In this document: positions 18,045 to 25,194 of the stretch, piece by piece | Layout: each line of letters starts with the position of its first letter | How positions within the stretch are numbered: position 1 is the stretch's first letter | Source: a bacterium | GTDB lineage: Bacteria; Bdellovibrionota; UBA1018 | Direction of reading: 5' to 3' | Assembly: GCA_019751945.1 (NCBI GenBank) | Contig: JAIEMT010000045.1 | Location: forward strand, 36,009-100,008 | DNA: 64,000 bases | Translations under genes and position numbers: made by a program | The notes under the pieces: model-generated | What the model was told of the DNA's origin: nothing | The model's input: the letters and a program-made list of their open reading frames with translations, nothing else | The model's database searches: none

Positions 18045-19556
18045 TTACGCTGCTTTTTGCTCTTCGTGTCGACGAATTCCGTGTCGGCGGAGAAGTCTCA
18101 AGAAGTTGCTGCGATCGATCTTAGCTTCGCGCGCAGAGGCAGAAACGTTGCCAGAGTGCCGAGTGAGCAGCGAGGTTAAATACTCTCGCTCAAACGCGTC
18201 GCACCATTTTTTCTTAAGAACCATGTAGCCCGCGCCTTCGGTGTCCACCGCAGGAGCACTGCCGACAAGCTTTAAGCCTGCGCCATTGCCACTGGTGTGA
18301 GTCGTTGAACCGTTGGCCTTTGTGCCGCCAGACGAAGCCGAAATCGAAAGTTCGCGAGCAGCGATGGGCAGATTGCCTTCGTGAATGATCGCAACGCGCT
18401 CAACCACGTTGAGAAGTTCACGAACGTTACCCGGCCAATCGTAACTGGAAAGAGCATCCGTCGCTTCGGGGCTAAAACCCGAAAAGGTCTTGCCGCGATT
18501 TTTGAATGCGCGTTCACAGAATTGCTTCGCCATTTCGACGACGTCATTGCCACGGCTTCGAAGTGAGGGCACTTCCACAACCACACGGCTCAGACGGTGA
18601 TAGAGATCTTCGCGGAATTTTCCAGACTTCATTTTTTCCTGAAGGTCATTGTTCGTCGCTGCTACGACACGAACATCTGCGTCCATGTCTTGTGTGCCAC
18701 CGACGCGACGATACATCTTTTCTTGCAGGACACGAAGAAGCTTGGCTTGGAGTTTTACGTCCATTTCGCCGACTTCGTCTAAGAAGAGAGTGCCGCCTCG
18801 GGCGATCTCAAACAGACCTCGTTTCATCGAATTTGCCCCGGTAAATGAGCCTTTTTCGTGTCCGAAGAGTTCGGACTCGAGGAGCTGTTCGTTGAAGTTT
18901 GCACAGTTTACTGCAACCCAGGGACCGCGACCACGGCGGGAGCCTGCGTGGATCATTCGTGCGATACCTTCTTTACCGGTTCCGCTTTCGCCCAAGATCA
19001 GAGCTGTGGGTTCTTCAGCCTCACCGCGCATGGCTTCGCGGCGGAGAACTTGTAACCACTCATTGACCTTGTTCATGGAAGAAGCTTTGGAAACAAACCA
19101 GAACTGATCTTCCGATTTGCCTTCAACTCGTTCAACACGGGCTTCGAGTCGATCGACTAAATCAGCATTCTGGCGTTCGAGTTCACATTCGTGGAGGCAG
19201 CGTTTTACGGCGTGGGTGAGCTCTTCGAGATCGAAGGGCTTTTCTAAGTAATCCGCAGCGCCTTGTTTCAGCGCTTTGATGGCCACTTCTTTCTCACCGT
19301 GACCGGTAATGACGATCACTCGGACGTGTTTGGATTGAGACTTTGCCCATTCCATCAACGCGAAGCCATCTTTGCCTGGCATTCTCAAATCGGTGACGAT
19401 CACCCCGATGGTGGGATCCTGTTTGAAAGCGGCTTGTGCCTCTTCGGCATTGCCTGCTACTTTCACTTCCAGCTCCTCACGTGTCAGTCTTGACTTGAGT
19501 AGCTTTCGGATTGTTTCTTCATCATCTACCACTAGTACGCTTGGTTTTATTGCCAT
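18045..19556 (-). CDS. NtrC-family sigma-54-dependent response regulator
   Basis: 503 aa. The receiver domain (1-120) has acidic pocket D11/D12, phospho-acceptor Asp56 in VTDLRMPG and Lys106. The AAA+ domain has Walker A GESGTGKE, Walker B GGTLFLDEVGEM and the sigma-54 contact loop as GSFTGA instead of GAFTGA. A Fis-type helix-turn-helix closes the protein (SGNVSASAREAKIDRSNFLRLL). A linker of Gly/Thr/Ser precedes it. GGGAGGG lies just before the ATG. It is 40 bp downstream of the histidine kinase gene, so the two are a cognate pair. A sigma-54 promoter at 23577 is a candidate nearby target. Confidence 0.95.
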   Translation of the reverse strand: MAIKPSVLVVDDEETIRKLLKSRLTREELEVKVAGNAEEAQAAFKQDPTIGVIVTDLRMPGKDGFALMEWAKSQSKHVRVIVITGHGEKEVAIKALKQGAADYLEKPFDLEELTHAVKRCLHECELERQNADLVDRLEARVERVEGKSEDQFWFVSKASSMNKVNEWLQVLRREAMRGEAEEPTALILGESGTGKEGIARMIHAGSRRGRGPWVAVNCANFNEQLLESELFGHEKGSFTGANSMKRGLFEIARGGTLFLDEVGEMDVKLQAKLLRVLQEKMYRRVGGTQDMDADVRVVAATNNDLQEKMKSGKFREDLYHRLSRVVVEVPSLRSRGNDVVEMAKQFCERAFKNRGKTFSGFSPEATDALSSYDWPGNVRELLNVVERVAIIHEGNLPIAARELSISASSGGTKANGSTTHTSGNGAGLKLVGSAPAVDTEGAGYMVLKKKWCDAFEREYLTSLLTRHSGNVSASAREAKIDRSNFLRLLRRHGIRRHEEQKAA

Positions 19557-19596
19557 GTTCCCTCCCGTGTATCAAAAGACCTACTATATTATACCA

Positions 19597-20838
19597 CTAT
19601 CCTATCTCTCTGAAATCTTTAGGTAATCTAACTAAAAAGGCGGCTCCCTTTCCCAATTCGCTCTCGACAACGATGGAGCCCTGAATCTTGGAAATGACCC
19701 CGTAACTCAGGCTCAAGCCCAGGCCCATTCCCTTGCCCACCTCTTTGGTGGTGAAAAAGGGATTGAAGGCTTTGGCCTTGGTTCGTTCGGACATGCCGAC
19801 GCCGTCGTCTTGAAAAAGCACTTCGATGAATTGCCCACTGCTGCGGGTTCGAATTCGAATATTTCCGCCGCCACGACCCGTGGTTTCAATCGCGTCGCGC
19901 GCGTTCGTGGCCAGGTTGATGAAGACCTGCTCGAGTTGAAGGGGGTTTGCGTAAATGTTGGGAACGTCTTTGCCGTAACTTTTGTCGACCTTGATTCCGC
20001 GCGAAGCAAATTGGCGGGAAAGCATTTTCAGGGCCTCGTCAATCGCCGTGTGAACGTCCGTCATTTCGTGTTTTTCAACGGACTTGCGAGTAAAGGTTCG
20101 GAGGTAGTCGATGATGGAATGCATTTTATCGACGTTCGAAATGATTTCTTTCATGCTGGAGTCGACTTCTGAAGACGGGTTTGTCACCAGCGTTTGCAGT
20201 TCTTGCGCGTAACCGCGAATTCCTTGGAGGGGTTGGTTCAATTCATGGGCGATTCCTGCGGCGAGTTCCCCGAGCGCCGCCATCTTACCCGCCTGAACGA
20301 GAGTGTCCTGCATGGCGTGGAGTTCCGCGTTCTTCTTTTCAAGTTGGAAATAGGCTTCGCGAAGCTCGGCGTGCTTGGTAATGAGTTCGCGCTCCATCCG
20401 CTTCTTTTCCGTAACGTCGCGGAAGAGAGCGAGTGCGAAGTCTCCATCTGCTTTTTTGATCACGCGAACGCTGACTTCGACCATGTGGATGTAACCGTCT
20501 TTGCCGACGATGACGATGTCTTCGTAGGTACCGGCGGTTTTAAAAAGTTCTTTGCTCAGCGGCCGCGAACGCTCTGGAATCCGATGAATTTTTGGATCTG
20601 GGCTCAATACCGAAATATTTTGACCGACGAGTTCGTTCTTTAAAAAGCTGGTCAATTCTTCGCAAGCTTGGTTCGCTTCTTCGATTCTTCCTTCTGAAGC
20701 AACGGTGATGATTGCGTCCGAAGCCTGGTCAAAAAGAATCTGATAGCGTGATTCGGATTCTCTTGCAGCCTCGATTCGGCCGCCTTCAATCACCGCGAGC
20801 TTTTGACCAGTTTTCTGGCGAGGTTTAGCGATAGACAC
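19597..20838 (-). CDS. PAS-domain cytosolic sensor histidine kinase
   Basis: 413 aa with no transmembrane segment, so it senses an internal signal. Order: PAS domain (about 28-145), a short coiled coil (145-185), the HisKA dimerisation helix with phospho-acceptor His198 in GIAHELNQPLQG, then HATPase_c with N-box NLATNARDAI, G1 DDGVGM and G2 GKGMGLGLSLS. This is the NtrB-like class usually partnered with NtrC-type regulators. Its start overlaps the HDOD gene by 14 bp, giving the operon HDOD-kinase-regulator. Confidence 0.94.
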   Translation of the reverse strand: MSIAKPRQKTGQKLAVIEGGRIEAARESESRYQILFDQASDAIITVASEGRIEEANQACEELTSFLKNELVGQNISVLSPDPKIHRIPERSRPLSKELFKTAGTYEDIVIVGKDGYIHMVEVSVRVIKKADGDFALALFRDVTEKKRMERELITKHAELREAYFQLEKKNAELHAMQDTLVQAGKMAALGELAAGIAHELNQPLQGIRGYAQELQTLVTNPSSEVDSSMKEIISNVDKMHSIIDYLRTFTRKSVEKHEMTDVHTAIDEALKMLSRQFASRGIKVDKSYGKDVPNIYANPLQLEQVFINLATNARDAIETTGRGGGNIRIRTRSSGQFIEVLFQDDGVGMSERTKAKAFNPFFTTKEVGKGMGLGLSLSYGVISKIQGSIVVESELGKGAAFLVRLPKDFREIG

Positions 20839-21745
20839 TGAGGAACGCTCCCGCCCTTTCCATATCTTTTTCCAGAGTTGCTACGATCTGGGGAATGTCG
20901 CGCTCACTCAGGTCGAGTGGCGAGAGCATGCTCGATGAAATTTCAAAATCCGAATTGTCGCCGGATTTTCCGATTTTATTTTTCACGCAGATCGCATTTG
21001 CTAAGCGCACCATTTGGATGACTGGTTTTGCAGAGCTGAGAATGCTTGCCATGGTGCTGACATCATGGTGGTGATAGCGGATCGCCAGGCGAATGACTTG
21101 AGGAAGGCCCCATTTCGTAGCGATTACCTCACCCAAGTAAGAATGACCTGGGAGGTCCCATTCTTTTTCCACTTCGGTGAAACTGCACTCGCGGCGAGTA
21201 GTTTCGCGGACGATGTTTTTCAAGCGATCCGGGTCGATTTCATGAAGCACGAGTTTACCGATGTCGTGAAGGAGGCCGCAGGTAAAGGCTTCTTCCGGTT
21301 TCGGGTAATCCATATGTTTAGCTAAAATTTCTGAGCAGACGGCGGTGCCGAGAGCATGTCTCCAAAAATCCGGCATCGAGAAAACGTCGTCGTCCCCATT
21401 TTGATTGAAGACAGAGAAAACCGAGATTCCCAGTACGAGTTGCGCAACGGTGTTGAATCCTAAGAAGGCCAGTGCGCGCTGGACATCAGCTACGCCGCCG
21501 GGAATGGCATAGTAAGAAGAATTTACGAGTCGTAGAATTTTTGCGGTGAGGACCTGATCTTTTTTTAGAACTTCGGCGATCTGAGAGCTCGAAGAAGTCG
21601 GGTCATTCAAAAGTTGATTGACCTTCATCGCTACGACAGGAAGTGTGGGGATGTCTTGGAGTTTCCCCAGCAGATCCGAGTATTCGGAGTTCGATTTTGA
21701 CTTCTGTGCCTTCACACGTGATCCCTCGTAGGTCTTTTCGGACAT
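20825..21745 (-). CDS. HDOD-domain signalling protein
   Basis: 306 aa. The HDOD fold (related to HD phosphohydrolases, usually non-catalytic) covers about residues 25-225: LPVVAMKVNQLLNDP, ILRLVNSSYY, and LLHDIGKLVLHE, which keeps an H-D pair. HDOD proteins commonly act in cell-cycle, motility or c-di-GMP-linked signalling. It is the first gene of the operon that continues into the kinase and sigma-54 regulator, so it may feed or sense that pathway. No convincing ribosome site precedes the ATG. Confidence 0.9.
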   Translation of the reverse strand: MSEKTYEGSRVKAQKSKSNSEYSDLLGKLQDIPTLPVVAMKVNQLLNDPTSSSSQIAEVLKKDQVLTAKILRLVNSSYYAIPGGVADVQRALAFLGFNTVAQLVLGISVFSVFNQNGDDDVFSMPDFWRHALGTAVCSEILAKHMDYPKPEEAFTCGLLHDIGKLVLHEIDPDRLKNIVRETTRRECSFTEVEKEWDLPGHSYLGEVIATKWGLPQVIRLAIRYHHHDVSTMASILSSAKPVIQMVRLANAICVKNKIGKSGDNSDFEISSSMLSPLDLSERDIPQIVATLEKDMERAGAFLSVYR

Positions 21746-21760
21746 ACGGGGGTTTTTACT

Positions 21761-21797
21761 TAGGTGGTCACCACCTTTTGGTAGCGGGGGTGCGTCA
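21761..21797 (+). repeat. 37-bp dispersed repeat, copy A
   Basis: Matches copy B at 24297-24333 at 36 of 37 positions, in the same orientation, and copy C at 45786-45822 in the opposite orientation. The core is GGTGGTCACCACC, a palindrome around one C, followed by TTTTGGTA and a GC/GT-rich tail ending TGCGTCA. It lies 15 bp upstream of the HDOD start and 18 bp beyond the stop of the adjacent secreted-protein gene. Confidence 0.85.
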
Positions 21798-21815
21798 TTG
21801 GATTGGCGCTTTTGG

Positions 21816-22589
21816 TTATTGGTAGAGACTGTCGATGAACTCGAGCTTCAGGAGGCCCGATTTGGGTCCGTCGCCTTCCCGAATCACCTTCACGAGCTTG
21901 CCGTTGTAGTGCATCTCCACTCGATGCTTGGCTAGTTTGCCGTACATGCTCGGAAGATTTCGACTCAGGTACTCAATCAGCTTGGCTTCGTCATTAATCA
22001 GAAGCTTCGACTGGTAGAGGTTGATGCGAATGTCGTTGCGCTGACTGGGGTACTGCAAGATGCGTTTGAACTCTTGGAAAGCGTTGTAATAGGAGTCAAA
22101 TGAAGTGACGTAGGATGAATAAGCGTAAATTCCATCCAACACTTCGGTGACGGTCAGGTCTTCGCCTTCGCGATCTGCCCAAGCAGTCATGAGGTCGTCC
22201 AGGGTGGTGCGCTGACACGCTTCCCAGTGACCACCGACGGAGTAGACATGTTTCGCCGGAACTTTGAAGGAAAACTCACCACCGCTGGATTTTACGAAAT
22301 AGTCGGGGCGACAATCATTCCAGAAGTATTTATTGGAGTTCCCATCGTAAGAATCTTGCAAATAGATCACCGGAATATTCTTCTTCCGAGCAAATTCGAC
22401 GGCGTTGTCGACTCCGTTCTTAGCCGAGAATTGCCAATCCCAAATCGTTGCCGGATGGGTGACGATCAAGACGTCATCGCCCGTGATGCTTACATCCTTG
22501 TCGGCAGTAAACGTGGGATAGGGGCATGGAGCTGCAAAACTGGTTTGAGAAAAGGCGCCTGCAACTAAAAGGAAGCTTAGGAGTTTCAT
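21816..22589 (-). CDS. Secreted paralogue 2, possible isochorismatase-like fold
   Basis: 257 aa with a signal peptide ending SFAAP. It is a tandem duplicate of the upstream gene: both share VLIVTHPATIWDW/VTHPSTIWDG, SSGGEFSFKVP, KHVYSVGGHWE, and LEFxDxLY tails. The pattern of a beta-strand followed by IPVIYLQD and a later GGHWEACQRTT (aligning to the nucleophile Cys region of cysteine hydrolases) suggests an isochorismatase-like fold, but the usual N-terminal catalytic Asp is not obvious. Function unknown; probably periplasmic. It overlaps the upstream paralogue by 4 bp (ATGA). Confidence 0.6.
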   Translation of the reverse strand: MKLLSFLLVAGAFSQTSFAAPCPYPTFTADKDVSITGDDVLIVTHPATIWDWQFSAKNGVDNAVEFARKKNIPVIYLQDSYDGNSNKYFWNDCRPDYFVKSSGGEFSFKVPAKHVYSVGGHWEACQRTTLDDLMTAWADREGEDLTVTEVLDGIYAYSSYVTSFDSYYNAFQEFKRILQYPSQRNDIRINLYQSKLLINDEAKLIEYLSRNLPSMYGKLAKHRVEMHYNGKLVKVIREGDGPKSGLLKLEFIDSLYQ

Positions 22590-23416
22590 TCTTGGTCTCC
22601 TCGAAAGATCGTTTTGTAATGGTGAGCTGCGGGGATGACTCCACCGTCATAGAGAGTGTCGACAAACTCCAGAGTCAAAACCGGAGAAGTCGCTCCTGTT
22701 CCGGCTTGCAGGTCTTCTATTTTCTTTCCGTTTAAAATCAGTTCCACACGATACTCTGCATGCAGTCGTTGATAGGGCGGAAGGTTTCGTTTCAGCAATT
22801 CGATAAACTTAGCTTCGTCATTCACCAGTCTTTGAACTTGGAACATATTGGCTCGAGCGTTCACTCCCGGAGCATCGAACATTTTAATGAACTGGGTGAG
22901 GGCATCGTAGTACGAGTCGGATCGGCGAACGGTGTCTCCCATCGTGTAAAGACCATCTAAAACCTGGGTCACTTTTAAATCGCCACGAGTGGGACCGCTC
23001 CACTGTTCCATTAAATCGGCCATGGTTGTTTTCTGACAATATTCCCAGTGACCGCCCACCGAGTAGACGTGCTTCACCGGTACTTTAAAGGAGAACTCGC
23101 CACCGCTGGAAGAGACCCAGTACTTCGGGTTGCAATCTGAAAAGAAGTAGCTCTCGGGTTCGCTATTGCCTGCCAGATAAACCACAGGAATGTTTTGGGC
23201 CTTGGCGATTCTCACTGCCGCATCCATTCCCAGTTTGGAAGTATAATGACCATCCCAAATGGTAGAGGGGTGGGTGACGATCAATGCCGATTCCCCGGTG
23301 AGGAATACGTTGTCGGCTTCCGTGAATTTCGGTGTCGGACAGGAAGCGGCTAAGGCTCCCGTATTCCATAATGTGAGTAGAAAAAATCCCCCTGCAATGC
23401 TTCGTGCAAACTGCAT
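22586..23416 (-). CDS. Secreted paralogue 1, possible isochorismatase-like fold
   Basis: 276 aa with signal peptide (MQFARSIAGGFFLLTLW, cut near ALAA). It shares with its downstream duplicate the strand LIVTHPSTIWDG, IPVVYLAGNSE, SSGGEFSFKVPVKHVYSVGGHWEYCQKTTMADLM and the LTLEFVDTLYDGG tail. The conserved Cys in GGHWEYC fits the nucleophile position of cysteine hydrolases, but the rest of the triad is uncertain. Divergent from the diguanylate cyclase; a GAGG-containing ribosome site sits right before the ATG. Confidence 0.6.
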   Translation of the reverse strand: MQFARSIAGGFFLLTLWNTGALAASCPTPKFTEADNVFLTGESALIVTHPSTIWDGHYTSKLGMDAAVRIAKAQNIPVVYLAGNSEPESYFFSDCNPKYWVSSSGGEFSFKVPVKHVYSVGGHWEYCQKTTMADLMEQWSGPTRGDLKVTQVLDGLYTMGDTVRRSDSYYDALTQFIKMFDAPGVNARANMFQVQRLVNDEAKFIELLKRNLPPYQRLHAEYRVELILNGKKIEDLQAGTGATSPVLTLEFVDTLYDGGVIPAAHHYKTIFRGDQE

Positions 23417-23576
23417 CCTCTATCCCCCTCGAAGTGCAACATCTCAGCACTGCTCAGGATTTCAGTCAAATGATAATCAGTCCGAGTGCGGCGCGCTGGC
23501 CTAATGTGTCTTGAATGACACATCGTCGCAGCCGACTTTCAAAATCGTAAAATACTGATTTTTCACGGGGAATTCG

Positions 23577-23593
23577 TTGGCACTCCGCATGCT
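23577..23593 (+). promoter_or_regulatory. Sigma-54 (-24/-12) promoter of the diguanylate cyclase gene
   Basis: TTGGCACTCCGCATGCT has the invariant GG and GC separated by exactly 10 bases, as in the RpoN consensus TTGGCAC-N5-TGCW. It points to the cyclase, with a predicted start near 23605 and an ATG at 23653. A sigma-54 activator and its kinase are encoded 3-5 kb away on the other strand. Enhancer sites were not identified. Confidence 0.7.
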
Positions 23594-23652
23594 CTCTTAG
23601 TGGGTGTGCAGGCCAACATAAGCTGGTCGGCAAACTAACGGAGGCAGAACGT

Positions 23653-24294
23653 ATGAAGAACCAGGAGCGTTTAGAAGCTAGTCTTGAGGGAATTCGTCAC
23701 CTCCTCTCACACCTCCATGGTGAAATCACCACTCTTGAGGATAGCTATTCTCAAGTGCTCCTGGTCCTCCGGAAGTTGGAGGGTGTCGCCAATGTCGATG
23801 ACTTGAGCGGCCTTTTACGAAGAAAGCCCTTCTTCACAAAATGGGAAGCCCTTCTCAAAGAATGCGAAAAGTTGAATGAAAATTGTGGAATGTTGCTGAT
23901 CGACATCGATCACTTCAAGAAGATCAACGACACCCACGGGCATCCGACAGGAGACGAGGTGATCAAGCGAATCTCCTCGTTGTTAAAACAGTATGAATCC
24001 CCCGCATGCGTTGTAGGTCGATATGGGGGAGAAGAATTCGCAATTGCGGTTCGTGGTACCGACGCGGAAATTCTCGGCTTAGCCGAGTTCATTCGCCGCG
24101 GAGCTGAAAGGCTTCATGGACCCGTTGTCGACTCGCAAGGCAATTCTTCAGCGGTTGTAGAGTGGAAGTGCACGTTGAGCGTGGGCATGGCGTCTGCCCG
24201 CAAAGAAGGTTTCGACGCTTCTCGTCTCCTCGAGGCTGCAGATAAAGCTCTCTATCAAGCGAAAGAGAAAGGTCGCAACCGCGTGGTCGCATAG
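23653..24294 (+). CDS. Diguanylate cyclase (GGDEF)
   Basis: Makes the second messenger c-di-GMP from two GTP. 213 aa, soluble, with a short helical N-terminus (residues 1-45, probable dimerising coiled coil) and a full GGDEF domain: metal and base residues in DIDHFKKINDTHGHPTGD and the active loop GGEEF (125-129). The inhibitory I-site RxxD five residues before the loop is missing (PACVVG there), so product inhibition is probably absent. GGAGG precedes the ATG. A sigma-54 promoter upstream and repeat copy B immediately downstream frame the gene. Confidence 0.94.
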   Translation: MKNQERLEASLEGIRHLLSHLHGEITTLEDSYSQVLLVLRKLEGVANVDDLSGLLRRKPFFTKWEALLKECEKLNENCGMLLIDIDHFKKINDTHGHPTGDEVIKRISSLLKQYESPACVVGRYGGEEFAIAVRGTDAEILGLAEFIRRGAERLHGPVVDSQGNSSAVVEWKCTLSVGMASARKEGFDASRLLEAADKALYQAKEKGRNRVVA

Positions 24295-24296
24295 CA

Positions 24297-24333
24297 TAGG
24301 TGGTCACCACCTTTTGGTAGCGGTGGTGCGTCA
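24297..24333 (+). repeat. 37-bp dispersed repeat, copy B
   Basis: Begins 2 bp after the stop codon of the diguanylate cyclase gene. One mismatch to copy A and two to copy C. The ACCACC - TTTTGGTAGC - GGTGGT portion can form a 6-bp hairpin, the alternative pairing to the GGTGGT-C-ACCACC palindrome. Its place right at a 3' end suggests a role in transcript ends. Confidence 0.85.
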
Positions 24334-24345
24334 AATTTACAAAGG

Positions 24346-24420
24346 CTTAGGGGCCTTGCTCTCTCCTCTTCTCATAACTCCTCTCACCCCAACCACACAC
24401 AGAGAGGGTGAGGCCCCTAG
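24346..24420. other. Nested inverted repeat, possible structured RNA or 3' UTR
   Basis: Outer arms TAGGGGCC (24348-24355) and GGCCCCTA (24412-24419), inner arms CTCACCC (24384-24390) and GGGTGAG (24406-24412), so a long branched hairpin can form across about 75 nt. It sits between repeat B and the terminator at 24456. It could be a 3' UTR element of the cyclase transcript or part of a small RNA; there is no promoter evidence. Confidence 0.35.
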
Positions 24421-24455
24421 GAAAAATCAGGCAGCAGTGATCCGACATCAGTAAG

Positions 24456-24495
24456 CAGGCTCTGGAATCGGGAACGGTTCCAGAGCCTGTTTCAG
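24456..24495 (+). terminator. Rho-independent-like terminator after the diguanylate cyclase
   Basis: Perfect 12-bp stem: CAGGCTCTGGAA at 24456-24467 with TTCCAGAGCCTG at 24478-24489, 10-nt loop, followed on the plus strand by TTTCAGTTTCTTTT. Suits termination of plus-strand transcripts from the cyclase. Confidence 0.75.
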
Positions 24496-24510
24496 TTTCT
24501 TTTAAAACAA

Positions 24511-24543
24511 AGAAGCCCCGAACGCTGGGCGCTCGGGGCTTCT
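24511..24543 (-). terminator. Strong terminator for the Gly/Trp-rich secreted protein gene
   Basis: 11-bp perfect stem AGAAGCCCCGA (24511-24521) with TCGGGGCTTCT (24533-24543). On the minus strand it is followed by TTGTTTT. The other side has TCGATTTTTT, so it could act in both directions between the convergent genes. Confidence 0.85.
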
Positions 24544-24569
24544 TCGATTTTTTAACCAATCTCTAAAGA

Positions 24570-25118
24570 TTAGTAGCGATCGCAATATCCCGGAGGAATG
24601 TAGCAGTCGCTGTCATCTTCGAACCAATCGTTCTTGCGCATACATTCGTTTTTGGCTTCGTATGCGGCATCTTCGACGTCATTCCAGTCGGTTCCGAAGT
24701 AACGGTCACCGGATTCATCGAAAGCAATGCATTGCCATTGGCCGCGGTAAACGCTCGGGCCCCAATAGAATGCTGGCGGCGCCCAGCTGCGGCGTCCCCA
24801 CCAACCAGGAGCATTGTAATTGCGCCAGCTCCAGTTATGTGGGCGATCCCAACGGCGGTTGAAGCCCGGGTTGCCGGGGTGTCCCCAGCCTGGGCCTTGG
24901 CGACCAGGGGTGCCCCAGTTACGCGGACCACCGGGTCCAGGACCGTTACGCCAATTCGGATTGACAGGTTGTGCCGGAGCATGAGGGCCCGGGCCTTGAT
25001 TCCAATTCCCACGTCCAGAACCGGGACCGCGTCCACCGCCGCCACGATCACCCCAATCAGCTTGCGCAGCAACGCTGATGAAGAGGGCGACGACGGATGT
25101 CATTACAACTTTATTCAT
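24570..25118 (-). CDS. Secreted Gly/Pro/Trp-rich protein with Cys-rich tail
   Basis: 182 aa from the ATG at 25118 (good GGAG site); an upstream start at 25214 would precede the signal peptide by 32 residues and is unlikely. After the signal peptide (VVALFISVAAQA) residues about 20-100 are a low-complexity Gly/Arg/Pro/Asn/Trp region with many tryptophans. The last 60 residues have four Cys: QWQCIAFDESGDRYFG and NECMRKNDWFEDDSDCYIPPGYC. That end resembles DUF4189-like domains, where the chromatography of Trp and paired Cys recurs; this is only a suggestion. It has its own strong terminator. Confidence 0.75.
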   Translation of the reverse strand: MNKVVMTSVVALFISVAAQADWGDRGGGGRGPGSGRGNWNQGPGPHAPAQPVNPNWRNGPGPGGPRNWGTPGRQGPGWGHPGNPGFNRRWDRPHNWSWRNYNAPGWWGRRSWAPPAFYWGPSVYRGQWQCIAFDESGDRYFGTDWNDVEDAAYEAKNECMRKNDWFEDDSDCYIPPGYCDRY

Positions 25119-25194
25119 CTGAGTCTCCTTCAATAAATTTTTCAGACACACACAGCCAATCCCCTTCAGATCAGCTTCGACGCGCGGATTAATC

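Noticed and set aside
24563..25072. 169-aa minus-strand frame overlapping the Gly/Trp-rich secreted gene
   Set aside because: Another frame of the same DNA lacking a signal peptide start; the alternative frame has signal peptide, ribosome site and conserved cysteines.
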